From assembly GCF_000344685.1 (NCBI RefSeq), contig NW_006920414.1, positions 1,989,577 through 2,053,576 on the forward strand: 64,000 nucleotides of DNA, read 5' to 3'. The translations under genes and the position numbers were made by a program. This stretch comes from Gloeophyllum trabeum ATCC 11539. Its lineage: Eukaryota > Basidiomycota > Agaricomycetes > Gloeophyllales > Gloeophyllaceae. Shown piece after piece: positions 1 to 12,118 of this stretch (position 1 is the stretch's first letter; every line of letters starts with the position of its first letter). The notes under the pieces were generated by a model that saw only the letters and a list, made by a program, of their open reading frames with translations, was not told where the DNA came from and ran no database searches.

Positions 1-752
1 GGGCCCATCACTCGGATTCTTATCCTACGCCGAGCCAGTCGCCCAAGGAAGAATCGCACAAAGGGAAGGGCAAGGAGAAAGTTTTGGATCCGAAGGGAAA
101 GGGCAAAGAGAAACAGAGCTCGAAGGACCGGAAGAAGAGAGAAAAGATGGAAAAGGAAGAGAAGGAACGAGAAAAGAAAGAGCAGGAGGACAAGGACAAG
201 AGGGAGAAAGAGGAGAGAGAACGAGAAAGGAAGGAGCGGGAGAGGCGAGAGAAAGAGAGCCCGAAGCAGAAAGCCAAGCGAGAAAAGAAGGAGCGAGAGC
301 AGGAGGTGAAGGACAGGGAGAGAGAGGAAAGGGAACGCCGGGAGAGAGGTAAGTAATTGTATACGCAGTTGCTTTGCAACTTCGCTGAACGCTCTTCTTT
401 TACAGAGCGCAGCAGACTGTCTAAGCGTCGTGCATCTTCCTCCGGAAACCTCCACGTTCCTTCGAACCAAATGCATCCCTCGCAACCTTCGCCATCTCCT
501 GCGCAACTGAACAACCCCGGTATATACATGGCACCGCCACCTCCGCGAAGTCCCAGACCTGCCGCATTGCCTGGACTGCCGCGTTTGCGGATACCCTTAC
601 CAGAACCGCAGACCTGTCCAAGACCCCTCACGTCGTACGCTCATGCTAGGTTCTCGTCCTGGACCGGTGGGGATCGACCGGATGGGCGGAGGTTGTCCAC
701 TGCGGCCCTGGCGACAGATTTGTACGACTTATTTAACTACAGGAGGACTTAG
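1..752 (+). CDS. Lys/Glu-rich charged protein, 3' part only
   Basis: The reading frame is open to the left edge of the window, so the 5' end is missing. The first visible exon (to 348) encodes a long run of alternating Lys, Glu and Arg that should form a charged single helix or coiled coil. A canonical intron follows, with donor GTAAGT at 349 and acceptor TTACAG ending at 405. Splicing keeps the frame and joins it to a Ser/Pro-rich tail with a PPPPRSPRP stretch, stopping at 750-752. I do not recognise the family. Low-complexity composition of this kind is common in RNA-processing and scaffold proteins, but that is not enough to assign a function. The last ~40 residues look less protein-like, so a further intron near the end is possible. 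Confidence 0.55.
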
Positions 753-1189
753 CGTTATGCCTTGAAGGTATATTGCGCCATTTTCAGCCTGTTCTTTGTA
801 TACTCTCTTTTCATCGATCTCTGCCGTGACCTTATTTATAGATGCTCGTCTCCTTTACATGGATATATGGACATACATTTGGGCTTGTACGATGCCACAG
901 GAAAATACTACGCTCTTTGCTATCGCATGCCTGAGCAGCTGTCGATCCGGCCGTTATTCTTCAAAAGAGGTCCTGATCATTTTGTGATAACTGACGACTC
1001 TGACCAGAAGGTCTTCTCGTTGGAAGAAGTCCCCTCAGTGTGGTGCGCTAATATTATTATTCACTTGTACGACGAGAGCTCACCCAATGTCATACTAACA
1101 GTGGAATATATTCCTCCCATGCTGTGTACGAACCGTGCCATCACCTCTGTCGAATCCATGTCTCCCACCCTCGACGCTCAGAACACCCG
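753..1189. other. Intergenic, between convergent genes
   Basis: This stretch holds the presumed 3' flanks of the charged-protein gene and of the alcohol dehydrogenase. A plus-strand frame from 762 runs 145 codons and overlaps the end of the dehydrogenase gene. It has no recognisable domain and no splice-supported extension, so I read it as chance or UTR. Confidence 0.4.
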
Positions 1190-2260
1190 TTACTGCTGAT
1201 CTGGGACCAACGCAACCCTTCCTTTGAGCTTCCCGGCCATCATCTCTTTCAGGACCGTGCCACAGTCAGACAGAGGTCTCGTTTCCACGTGGGGTCGAAC
1301 GAGCCCCCCCCTAACGGCTTCGAGGACCTCCTTCAACTCCCCCTTACAGCCCCAGAAGGACGATTTGACGGTAACCTCCTTCAGCGCCGAAGGTAAGATG
1401 GGCAGCGCCATCGTGCTTGACCCCATGCCTACCACCACAATCGTCCCCCAAAATGCCACTGCAGAAACTGCAGTTTGGAAGCTGGCATCCGTCCCGACTA
1501 CGTCCACCACTACGTCGATGCTAAGCCTGTGCTCCTGGATCAGGGCTGCAAGTCTGTCCGGTTCGACCGCGTAGTCCGCTCCCACCTCCACGGCGGCTCG
1601 CAGACTCGTATCTCGGACGTCTGAGGCAACCACGCATCCCGCCCCGCAGCAGTTCTTTGCTATCTGGACAGCATTGTACCCTAGTCCTCCGCATCCTAGT
1701 ATGAGGACTGTCTGTCCTGATTGAATGCGAGCGATGGTGCGCATGGCGTGGTATGGGGTGAGGACAGCGTCCGTGCTTACGGCGACCACTTCAGCTGCTA
1801 TGTCCGAAGGACTCCCTGGTACAGCGACTATGGTCGAGGCCGGTACGACACAGTACTCTGCCCAGGACCCGTCTACTCCCAACCCGACCATATGCAGGGT
1901 GTAGCAAAGGTTATCTCGACCCATGGAGCACAGGACGCACGCTTCCTGGAGGCACGGGTTTACCCCAAGAATCGCCACGTACGTCCCGAGGCTGAACTCA
2001 GGATACGTCGCTTCCACTGACGACCCAAGTGCGTCGATAATACCTGCTCCTTCATGACCCGCAGTGAAGGTGTCTACGCGCGGCTGCAAGGTGCCCTTGA
2101 AGATGCTGACGTCGCTGCCACAGACACCTCCCGCAAGGATCTTGATGCGAACTTCGTTTGCTTCTGGTGCGGGTATAGGCATCGTCTCTCGTACAGGCTC
2201 GTGCAGACCCCGGTGATAGCGGTAGGTGACCATCGTCTCAGCGGCGCTAGTAGTGCCCAT
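1190..2260 (-). CDS. Zinc-dependent alcohol dehydrogenase (MDR family)
   Basis: An intronless gene for a protein of about 356 residues, the usual size for medium-chain dehydrogenases. The N-terminal GroES-like domain has the catalytic-zinc cysteine in GGVCGSD and the GHEGAG motif. A four-cysteine structural-zinc lobe follows, spaced C-x4-C-x2-C-x7-C, slightly wider in the first gap than the usual C-x2-C. The Rossmann domain shows GCGGLGYNAVQIAK for NAD(P) binding. The enzyme should interconvert an alcohol and an aldehyde or ketone in the cytosol; the substrate cannot be told from sequence. I chose the ATG at 2258-2260 because homology-like sequence begins soon after it. An in-frame ATG at 2327-2329 would add 23 residues of unlikely composition. 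Confidence 0.88.
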   Translation of the reverse strand: MGTTSAAETMVTYRYHRGLHEPVRETMPIPAPEANEVRIKILAGGVCGSDVSIFKGTLQPRVDTFTAGHEGAGIIDALGSSVEATYPEFSLGTYVAILGVNPCLQEACVLCSMGRDNLCYTLHMVGLGVDGSWAEYCVVPASTIVAVPGSPSDIAAEVVAVSTDAVLTPYHAMRTIARIQSGQTVLILGCGGLGYNAVQIAKNCCGAGCVVASDVRDTSLRAAVEVGADYAVEPDRLAALIQEHRLSIDVVVDVVGTDASFQTAVSAVAFWGTIVVVGMGSSTMALPILPSALKEVTVKSSFWGCKGELKEVLEAVRGGLVRPHVETRPLSDCGTVLKEMMAGKLKGRVALVPDQQ

Positions 2261-2802
2261 GATTGCTGTTGACTCTGGGCGTCTTACAAGCCCCCTCATG
2301 TTACAGTCCATATTTAAGGTGTCCGGCAATTGTTTAGATGCTCAACAGCAGGTGCCTTAATTCTTGCAAATGAGTAATACATGTAGGATTCTGACATCGA
2401 GAATGGGACTATACATATGTCAGATGCTCGGAAGGGAAGCCTTCGTTGAACCTCGTTGGCATTCAATACTCTGTTACACTCCAAATATACAACGCACATC
2501 TGCCCAATGCTTCGGGATCAAGTACTTATCTGTTTGACGTGAGAAAGAACATAGCGGTATTCGCTGACCTGATTTTGAAACAAGGTTACCGACGCTGCTC
2601 TCGTAAAGCAGTCGCAGCAAATAGCTCCATAGTACTGCCACTAGGAGTCAGGGCTCCGCGAGTTCAGCTTTATCTCCCGGAAGCCTAAACATCGACTTCC
2701 TAGGCTGATATGAACTGCCCTGGCCAGGCGCTATACCTGTCTCTTTCTGCGATCATATCACCCCTGAGCGATCACGCTCGCTGGACAGGGCATTTCCGGT
2801 AG
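2261..2802. other. Intergenic region
   Basis: Presumed promoter of the alcohol dehydrogenase plus the 3' flank of the F-box gene. Only short frames occur and none shows a domain. Confidence 0.4.
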
Positions 2803-4522
2803 TCAAGCGGTCTCCAGACGCGAGTACATCTCTTCTGGACTCTCTCGCCCGTAGGAGTTGAGGATCACAGAAAGACTCGGTGTCATCTCGGACGGTCGAA
2901 AGAGCCCTGCGAGGCACCCGTCCTCGTCCACCACCTTCGTCCCCACGAGATCGTGTAGCTTGCCCCCTTCGAGGTGCCACGCCATGACCATCAGCCGTCG
3001 CCGGGCCAGATCCCGAGAAATGACGAACGGCCGCCAGACCCATGCCTCATCGCTGGTGCGTCGCCATTCGACGTAGCCGCCAGCGAGCTGGATTCGCAGG
3101 GTACGAGGGAAGGTCTCTTTGAAGTCGTTTAGGAGCTCTCGCTGCATCTTGAGATCGAGGCTGTAGTTCTGGACGTTGAAACGGGCGAACCTCGATGCAG
3201 TCGCTGGGTAGAAGCGGACGTTACGGACGGCGAGTCGCTCTTTCTTGACATCGAGGCGCGTCTAACGTATGTCAGATCAGAACTTATCAACATACGGTGA
3301 CGAGTCACAGTTGCTCACCTTCTCGATGGCATAGATAGTGAGGGTACGAAGATCTGGAAAATGCTCGTTTATATCCAACTCTTGGTACGCGCGGTCAGTG
3401 ATACCGAGCTCTTCGACAGCCGCACTGGAGCGTTTTATCGGGGTGACGTTGATGGGCCTACCGTCCAGCTTCTTGAAGGGGTTCAGCTGTATGACAGTCA
3501 CAGCGCGGACAGGGCGGCCGGGAATCAAGATCGGTAGGAACTCTCCTGGACATTGCACCTCTCGAAGGTGCGGCAGTGCGGACAGGTCCAAGTTGAACGC
3601 TGGAGCATCCATGAACTGAGTAGGCGGGATGAAGGTGGAGATTCTGAGGGCTTGAATGGATGGCGTGCGACAGAGGTATTGAGAGAATTGATCGAGGCTC
3701 GAGCTGCGAATCATAAGGTCCAAGTCTTCTACGGGGCAGCTGTTCCCAGAGTGCGTGATGAATGAGTGCGTCAAGTCCCAGTCGCATAACTTGAGCACAC
3801 GGAGGGTAGGGGTCGACATCAGTTTGACTATCACAGCGAAATACGGATCGGCAGTGTGATCCAAAGGCCTCGAGATAGTACCATAGTGCTCATATCGTCG
3901 CAGGCGAGCGATGGGGCCTGGCAGGACCACGTCCTTGACGTTTGGATAGAACTTGACGTCTTCGAGCGCAAATGTCTCGAGGTTAGGCAGCTGCTGGATC
4001 ACCTGCAGCATCCATGCATCGATAGCAACAGCATTCAGGCGCAAACTTTGCAAGTGAGGCAAGGACGCGAGGGTGCGCAGGTGTGTCTCGAAGACCTGAC
4101 TTAGAGCGATCGGTCCTCTCGATGGCCAGTCGGCGAGTGTGTACGACTTTATATACGACCTGATTGGCGATTCCTCCTTGATCAAGTCCCACCACTCACA
4201 ATTTGTTTCCCGGTGCCGGGGACACTTTGTAGGATCTCCGCGACCGGAGAACGTGAGGTCGCTGAACAAAATGGGCCGCGCAAGTGCGCAGAAGAATCGG
4301 GACACCAGCGTAAGGTTCGCTATGTCCCATTTCAGCTCTTGCAGGCACTGGTCTTCGGAAGGCCGCAGGGTATCGATAATTTCACACCAGATATCGTGTG
4401 GTATCCGCGCAATCAAGCCTTCCCCGCTGGGGGAGTGCATAGCTATCCGACTACGGTCAGCTCAGGACGTCGACGACCAGCGGCTGCGTGTACTTACGCG
4501 CTTGCAGGGGTCCAATAGTCAT
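2803..4522 (-). CDS. F-box domain protein
   Basis: Three exons fit by splice signals and frame: 4522-4498, 4442-3319 and 3261-2803. The tiny first exon encodes only MTIGPLQA. It uses a GTAAGT donor and a CTGAC branch point, and joins in frame to the long exon. The second intron has a GTGAGC donor. The product is about 536 residues. Near the N-terminus RIPHDIWCEIIDTL followed by LTLVSRFFCALARPILF is a typical agaricomycete F-box; degenerate leucine-rich segments follow. Such proteins bind Skp1 in SCF ubiquitin ligases, with the C-terminal part choosing the substrate. These families are large and fast-evolving in mushrooms, so the target is unknown. If the short first exon is wrong, the start is the ATG at 4438-4440. 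Confidence 0.8.
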
Positions 4523-5386
4523 AATCGTTCAACAGGTTGATCCAGCGTATATTTATTGCTCAGTAAATTCGTCGAACCATTCGTGAGGAAGAGCAACACG
4601 GCACTGCACAGCCGTCATGGCCCAGCGGCCGCGGGTTGTGCAGCACTCTTCATCATCTGCCGCAGCGTCGCCGACTCCAAAGCATAGCCTGGCATCTGCG
4701 TATATATAGGAGCGTCAAGATGGGGAGATGGCAACTGTCTCACGCGCAATCCAGTGTCAATGCGGGGATCAAATACATCGAGAGTTAACCAGGACCTATC
4801 ATAATGTGAAGGTTTGAATTTTCCGAGTCTACAGTATCCCTTTCAGCCACGAGTCTGGCTAGTATATGTACGTCTTCAAGCTGCAAGATTTAACTGCATG
4901 ATGCTGCCACTACAATTTGGTGCGGAGACTTGCTCGTCTACTAAGTCTTATCTAGGAGGCGCGGTATCAAGTCTACGGATATTATTGTATTTGGAACACA
5001 GCCGACCGCTGTCCTCCATCGCCCAGTACCAGTCCGGATTCCGAAAGCAGGTGTACTTTTGATCTTACCCGTGGTCGTGTCCCTCTCCAGTCGAGTGACT
5101 CGAGTCGTGGCCTGTCGTGGCCTGTCGTGGCCTGTCGTGGCCTGTCGTGGCCCGTCGTGGCCCGTCGTGGCATAAGCAGGAGAGCGCACGATGGGCGTCT
5201 ATCTATTACGGGAGCGTCTGTTCTGAACCTCTCTGGGTCAAGTTCGAGTGAGTTTGCATCAGTATCATCAGCTGCTCGCCATGGCAATATAAACCGCGCC
5301 ATCACTCTGGGGCTCAGAATTCGATTAAGTATGCTTGCCAACCAGTAGAGCGTACTTTATCATCACCCTGTTAGTCCTCCTTCCCC
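4523..5386. other. Intergenic region with a short tandem repeat
   Basis: A region between divergent genes, so it should hold both promoters. Apart from the 10-bp tandem repeat described separately I see no gene; the frames here are short and one is produced by the repeat itself. Confidence 0.4.
5105..5171. repeat. 10-bp tandem repeat, about 6.5 copies
   Basis: Unit CCTGTCGTGG occurs four times in perfect tandem at 5111-5150. Two copies with one T-to-C change (CCCGTCGTGG) follow, and a partial unit precedes. The array lies about 220 bp upstream of the ATG of the membrane-protein gene. Because 10 is not a multiple of 3, it creates a false repetitive peptide on the minus strand. Confidence 0.95.
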
Positions 5387-6736
5387 ATGTCTACCGACGG
5401 TCCTAAGCAGGCGGTGGCGCCAGGTGCGCCTAGCGGAACGACGATACAGATAAGGTGCGTCTTCCCTTCCTCCACGAATGTGAAGTTTAATCAGCGTCTC
5501 CTATAGGCTTCCCAGATTTGAAGATGCGATGAATCGCCTCCAGAGACCTGCTTCATATTTTATGTTCTACGTTATCCTATGGGCCCTGTCCATCCCGGTT
5601 GTGGTAACAGCATTTGTTGATTCCTGGTGGAGAATACCTGCGGGGTTTTGGCTTCTCCACTTTATGATCGATACGCTCACCGTCGCTGAGATGGGCCTGC
5701 GAGCTTCCTCGAAGGGCACGGTGAGGTCGCGTTCATTGGTCACCCTGTGGTTCGCGACTTACGTGTGACCTCAGAAATTCTGGATTTCCTGGTCAAGCGT
5801 GCCCGAAGCAGCGTTATGCACATACACTCTCATTTCCTGGTCTTTCGTGATTGTATCGGACAGACGCGTACGAAAAATAGTCGTCTGTATCGGTGCCGTG
5901 GTAGTCCTCGTCCGCAGCGTCTTTGAGAGTTTAAGGATAATTCTCGTCGTGCTCAAGTAAGTACATCCTACATCGCTCTTTGGGCCTCGCTGTTTCTGAA
6001 CCACTTGGGATGGGATGGTCAGTGTGACGATTTTAGGCAAGCGAGTACAGGATGGCAGCATCTCTTCTCAGCCGGATAGGGACGTCGACGACTTCGACAT
6101 CCGGAACGTCTTCCGACCCGTGCATCATGTGCAGAGTATTGATGATGTGCTGACGACCTCGTTCAGACGCGCAGCGGTGGGAACCCTGCGTATCGCCCAG
6201 TTGGTCCTCGCTATCATCGCTGTAATCACGGCCTTTGACGAGGAAGTTGTGGTGATGTACATAACAAATGTGATCGTGGTGCTTGAGATCATAACCTGTT
6301 TCACGAGCCATGTGAGCAACAAGTCGAGTATCCTGAGCAGGTTTCTCAAACTGATTGCACCCTTGTAGTTTCGAGGTCCTATCTTCCTGAAGCTCGCCTT
6401 AGGCCTTGCAGATCTCGCTATATGCCTACTGGGACCAGCAGTCTTGGGCTTGCGAATCTCGGGGGACTGGCGTACGCGTGCCTGGCGCATCGCCTCTATC
6501 CTGGGCATCGTCGACAGCTTCGTCGTTCTTGCTCGTAGCATTGTACAGTTAAGCTATTTTGCCTTCACGATTGTGCAGTAAGTTGCAAGTACCTATGTAA
6601 AGGCAGCATGGCTCAACGTCGTGACTACAGGTCTGCTCAGGTCGCGTTCACGGAGGGTGGCGGAGATATCCGTCTTACGGAGGAGCCTGAAGTCAACCTA
6701 TTGGATGCTGAATTCGGATCGAATGTTGCTGCCTAA
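5387..6736 (+). CDS. Multi-pass membrane protein, unknown function
   Basis: Six exons fit precisely: 5387-5454, 5507-5720, 5775-5956, 6023-6311, 6369-6577 and 6631-6736. All five introns are 52-66 nt with GT..AG ends, and the frame is kept throughout, giving 355 residues. The N-terminus is short and polar. About eight hydrophobic segments follow, for example around FMFYVILWALSIPVVV, LISWSFVIVS, IAQLVLAIIAVITAF and KLALGLADLAICLLG. The hydrophilic C-terminal tail of ~35 residues is acidic. There is no signal peptide beyond the first membrane segment and no motif I can link to a transporter or enzyme family. It resembles the many uncharacterised membrane proteins of agaricomycetes. Confidence 0.75.
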
Positions 6737-7358
6737 CATGGTGTATAGATAGCATGCGTAGCATTAGGTGTTGTGACTTGTCGTTCCCGCTAGGCCCAGG
6801 TATGGATGTCATTATTAGGAAACAAAGTGTAAATCCGTGGGACTCCCTTTCTGCAGCTGGCACTGCGTCAGTAGGCATTGCCTTCGCTTCGTAAAGACTC
6901 TCGTAGCGCATCCAGAATCCTGAAATAGAAGTAGTTCATGACTATTGTAGAATGAGCCCACCAACGCTCGCCTATTCAGAAGCGCTGGCACTCGCATGCC
7001 ACAATATATACGACCACTATCACGTGACTATTTGGCGGGGAAAGCACGAAATCGGTCTTATAGGTTTGGGCACAGGTAGGAAGTCACAGATGTCTTTTAT
7101 AGGAATCAGAGGTACAGTACATACATACAAACAGTTCCTATAAAAAACATTCGAGGATTTCGACCCATGGAGCTTATAATAACCTCGACAGTGGTGATTT
7201 CTATCGATGCTTAACTGTGGCGACGCTGGTGCTCACCACGGCGCAAGGGGGCACCTAGCCCAGTGCCAAGTGCTTCTGAAGTCCGGGTACGCCCGATTAG
7301 ATACACATCTAATGCTAGTCCTACAAGTAATACAAGTCATGATTAAACTGATAATAAA
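6737..7358. other. Intergenic, between convergent genes
   Basis: This is the 3' flank of both the membrane-protein gene and DNA2. Short frames on both strands show no domain and no splice-supported extension. Confidence 0.4.
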
Positions 7359-10300
7359 TCAACGAGATCCGTTCACAAGGTCCTTGAGAAGCGGTCTGCT
7401 TCTGAGGAGACCCTCCTCAGCTACGCGCTTGACTTTCTTTGTTGGCCGATCCAATTTATTCTCCTTCAGGGGAGTTACCGCGACACCCGTGACCTCTAGG
7501 CTGCGTTTCGTGACGGTTTGCGACGCAGCAAATGTATGAAGGGTGTCTGCTTTAGCGGGGAGAGGCACAATCCAGCCCTGCTTCTGCATCAAGTCGAAAA
7601 ACTCAGAGAGGAGCGGCGCTGTCTGCAGTGTCTTCCGAGAACCGAAGATAATGAGTTTGGAACGGGCTCTCGTAAAGGACACATTCATGCGCCGCCAGTC
7701 TCTGACTAGCTCTCCGATCTGCAAAGGTATCGGTCATTTAAGAACCGTTCAGTGGACAAAATCGAGCGACGTACCTGTCCACTGTCGTTCGATCGTACCA
7801 TGGAGATAATAATGCATTCTTTGTCTCGTCCCTGACTTCTATCCGCCGTTAGGATCTCAATCCCCTTTCTCGCAAGGAGCAGGTGGGATAACAGCTTGAT
7901 CTGTTGGCGGTACAGCGATATAATGCCAATTTGCTCTTCGGAGACTCCGGCAACAAGTAGTGCTTCGGCCATCTGCTGCACTAATCTTGCCTCCACTTCA
8001 TTCTGCACTAGGTCGCCTACACGTGAATCGCAGGCAGGGACGCCGTCGGTGTCGACGAATACCGCTTTACAGCTATATTGAGACACTCATTAGTGGCAGT
8101 TCATACTCGCTGGCGGCCGTAGTGATCTCACCTTTCCGCCATTAGCTTATGCAGCCAGCAAGTTTCCACGGGATAACAAATTGGTCGATGTATGGCTTTC
8201 ACGGCCTTCGGGTTGGGTAAGCACAAACTCCTCTTCGCAACAGTCTCGGAACCGCAACGCAGACGATCTCCATATATAAGCTTGTTGGATAGAATCATGA
8301 TGTCTTCATTCATGCGGTATTGTAGCGCCAAGTCCACAACAGCGTGAGGATGAGCGTCCGAGAGCCGACGGAAGAGGGATACATCCAGACCGCCCTTCCT
8401 GGCTGAGACGCTTCGAACCTTAAGACGACTTAGAAGTACAGAGGAGGAGTATGTGATGCCTGACGTACCAAAGGAGGAAGCTGGAAATGATCACCGACGA
8501 GGACGAACTTGTCAGCGAAGCGCAGGGGACCCAGACATGTGGGCAAGGTAATCTGCGATGCCTCATCAACGATGCAGTAGTCGAACTTCCTCCGCAGGAA
8601 GAGAGGGCTAGGCTCTATTGTGAGGCAATCTATTCCGGAGGAAGCGGACCTTCAACTCACTTATCGATAGACAGGCAAGTTGTCGCTACGACCGGCGGGG
8701 TTATCAGCTGGTGTTCCAATTGCTCAACCGTGCTAGCTCGCTGTCTAGCAGCGGGAGTGAACTCCTGGACATGTGGATGAATCTTCAAATCCAACGCAAT
8801 ACACGTGAGAATGTGAGAAGACACACCAACGAGGAAATGAACATTACCTTGTCTACATTACCCAGCCTCAGTATACCGAAGTCGACATTCCCCTTGAGCT
8901 TCAGCAGGATATTATCAACAGCTGAATGTGTATATGAGGTCAAGAGGACCGTCTTTCCCATAGATACCAGAGCCTTTATTATGGTTGCGATGACAGTGGT
9001 CTTGCCAGTACCAGGCATGCCAAGTATCAACGCATAATCATGAGCGGTCATGACTTTCTTCATTGCTTCCTTCTGATGCTCATTTAGATGAGTGGCAGCG
9101 GAAACCTGCTCGGTAGCGTCATCATCCATGTTATCCTCGAACTCTGGCGGCATTAGGTCAACCACAAGTTGAAGTCTTCGTGTGTCGCCATCGACATAGA
9201 ACAATTGCGCGAGGTTCTCGCGGATACGCGCCATGCCACTGAAGAGCTCGTCCCTGTCAATCCTGAATACTACCCGATTGTCCTGGCTTGAAGAGGAGGA
9301 AAAGGGATCGTGAGAGAGTGTAGCAGGAACATTGCATAGTGACAGGATATTGTTGATGTTGAGCTCGTGGTCGACACCGACTACCACTTCAGTAGGTGTC
9401 AGTTCCGTTATAAACCCACGAGTCAAGGCAAGAAGGTCAGGTTCCACTGAGATGGTGACGGCGTCGCCACAGCTCATGTGCCCGTTCAGCAGTGAGGTGC
9501 CTTCTTCTGTCACCTTCCGGATGAATTTGTACGTGTGCTGATGTATCTTTCCCTCCTTCTGACTGGCAGCAATGGGCGCTGGTGGACAGTAAGACGTGTC
9601 TATGACCATGCACGCGAAACAACGACCCTTCGTCTCGCGCTCCTTGGCAGCCATAGTCCACAGCTCTTTCTTGAACCGCATGAGGTCCTGCTCCTCAAGG
9701 GAGATCAGGGCTTCCCACGTCTTGAAGAAGTCCAACTGCGTCGGGGTGAGATGAGCTGTCTTTAGAGCGTAAATGTCTGCTATGGGCGAGGAATGATCTT
9801 CGACGCGCTCGACGGCCTGAAAGGTACATTAGTAACGACCGCATAGAACAGGCGGACAAAGAACCTTTCTGTAAAGCATGCAGGTATCCAGGGCATAGCA
9901 ACGTTTACAAGTTCTCTCATCGTCGATAGTAGGCGGCAAGAAGGATTCAGAATCCAGATCGTCTCCAGCCTGGTGTCCTGTATTTTGTGCTCTTTTCACG
10001 CCTACGACTCGATGCCGTCGCACCATATAGCCTGCGATTTCGTTCCTCGCCAGTATCAAGCCCTTCAACTCGAGCCTTGCAGCAGGAACCTTGACGACCT
10101 CCTCCGTGTGGGTATAGAACAGCAGCCCAGATGGCACGTCCGCCTTGTACCGCTCGGCCATGAGCAGCGTGTAAAGCATCGTCTGCGCGCGGTGTTCCAT
10201 CCCGGCAACAACGCGGCCCGTCTTCAACTCCAGAGGCATCGGGTAGCTTCTCGTGATGGGCGTCGCGAAGGGATACTCGCGCTCTTCGATGATCGCTTGT

Positions 10301-11760
10301 ACAGACGCGTCGAGTTTCCCTTTGAGACCCCAGCTGGGAGACCATATGTCTTCCTCCACGTCGTGTAGCTTGGAAATAGCGAGCAAGGACTGCTGCTTCT
10401 CCGAGGCCCTGGTGTTTGTCAGAACCGCGTCCGCCTAGACCCGTTGTTAGCTCGAGCAATCATCGGCGCCGTCCCTCCAGGCCTACCTTGGGGACTTGTG
10501 CGATGTATCGACTAGCGAACGTCTGCAGCCCTTTCGCGCGGACCTTGACTTCCCGCTTCGCCTCGTCAACGCTCACGCCTATCTTGACGAGCTCTCCGAG
10601 GCCGTTCCTCACCACCTCATCGATCCTCTCCTCGATCCACCGCTCTTCCCACCGATTATGGCTTAAGCAAGCTTGCATCACTTCGTGCAGCATGTTACCC
10701 CAGACCAAGGCGGGAGTAACGTCCGACGTCGAGCGGACTAAGCTGGATAAAATGGGTTTGCGTCGACATTGGGGTGCGTTGGCTATCGCCGTTGCTGTGA
10801 GCAGGATGTCTGGGTGATGGATGAAGTAGTTGGCTTTTGAGGTGATTGATATTGTGGCTTCAGGAGAGGTGGACGAGGATTCTGCAAATGTCTCAAATGA
10901 ACCCATGACGTTGACAGTATCGCCTACGGAGGGTATCACTATAGTCACCAATCAATATAGATAGGAGAGTTCACGTACCAATGCGGACTTCGGACTGGGA
11001 CCATTCATCGCACAGAATGACAGAGCAGCGGCGCTTGGCAGGCTCTGTGATGACAATTAAGTTCTGAGAAAGACGTGAGCAAACATTCGTTTTTTGAATA
11101 GCTGGACTGTTTGCCCTGTCGTTAGCTTGCCAAGATCGTAGCTACGACCCCTCGTGATGCACTAGATAGGAATACGTCGCAAGCAAACTGGCCAGACAGG
11201 CTGAGACCAAGGGACGCGTAGCGAGGTTCCGTGCTGACCAATCTCCTACGGGACTTCCAGTCCAGCTTTCCTACAGATTGGACATACCTTACAATATCTT
11301 CCGTTTATCGATGATTCTTGGACCTGCTCCACGATGCATCGCGTACATGGATACGGGGTGTAGTGTGGCACGAGTGACGCGGACTCGGACTCCTGTAATA
11401 AAAATGGTAATCACTGCTGCCGAATCCACTAAGTCCAGAAAGACGTGCCTGTTTAATGGGTCTCGCTTTCTTAGGCGTCATGAAATCACATTCCATGTCG
11501 TCCCAATCCCAGTTGTCCGCGCCATCGATGAGGGTATCCATGCTTAAATCGCCTGCCGTCTCTAAACAGCTGTCCGGGTGCTGGCTTAATTCTATCTTGA
11601 CGATATCCCTGGATTTCGTAGGCGTTCTTGGGGGAGAGGTGCGCTTCGGATTTTCCTTCACCGGCGACGAGCTCATGGTGAACACCGACGCGTCGAGTCC
11701 ACCGAGCAACTCGTGCATGAACGCGGCTTCCTCATCCTCGGTCGGTTTCTTTGGGGGCAT
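7359..11760 (-). CDS. DNA2: DNA2, DNA replication ATP-dependent nuclease/helicase
   Basis: A large multi-exon gene. The product cleaves 5' flaps during Okazaki-fragment maturation and resects double-strand breaks in the nucleus. The disordered N-terminus begins [11 protein letters not shown]. The nuclease domain has GKLDA and LELKTGR, the D and ExK of a PD-(D/E)XK site. The four iron-sulfur cysteines are seen as QCRRK plus [10 protein letters not shown]. The superfamily 1 helicase has Walker [10 protein letters not shown], Walker [11 protein letters not shown] followed by [34 protein letters not shown] and [15 protein letters not shown]. Most introns are short and canonical. The joints between about 11060 and 11290 are unclear to me, and the first intron looks like a GC-AG intron. 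Start chosen at 11758-11760. A 280-bp region with CACGTG boxes lies upstream. Confidence 0.93.
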
Positions 11761-12118
11761 CGCTGTCCTAGTCGAGTTTAGCAAAGGTATCGTGTACCAT
11801 TGAAATCGCGGTTCGCGACTTTTAATTGACGTACACGACGCGCTGCTGCACGTGGATAATGCACGTGATCGCGTCGCGCCTTAAATGGGACCCATAATTA
11901 GCACGCAGCGCAGTGTCTTCGCTATTGTCCGCACACTGGTGGTATGGGTCCCGCAGGCGTATAATACTTTTATTCTTCTCATTATCGACTATTGCAACCC
12001 TCTTTATCTCCTGACCGCGTTTTTCTCATCTTTCGGCTCGCCTACCAGGTCGTTACTGTCCGCCTCTGTCCGCCTGGCACCAGGCAGTGTACCAATCGCA
12101 GATCACCGTTGCCAGCAC
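11761..12118. promoter_or_regulatory. Shared upstream region of DNA2 and a small divergent gene
   Basis: The DNA2 start and the candidate gene at 12119 are divergent across this stretch. Two E-box palindromes CACGTG lie 13 bp apart at 11849-11854 and 11862-11867. They are flanked by GACGCG and GCGTCGCG, which resemble the cell-cycle MluI-box core used by S-phase genes in yeasts. Whether these are used here is inference. Confidence 0.4.

Noticed and set aside
762..1199. 145-codon plus-strand frame with a hydrophobic start
   Set aside because: It overlaps the dehydrogenase 3' end, has no domain or splice support, and is explained by chance or UTR.
5105..5171. CRISPR-like array
   Set aside because: Units are contiguous 10-mers without spacers, and the genome is fungal.
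4941..5341. Peptides with repeated ATTGHDRPRQ on the minus strand
   Set aside because: They are translations of the 10-bp DNA repeat, not a repeat protein.
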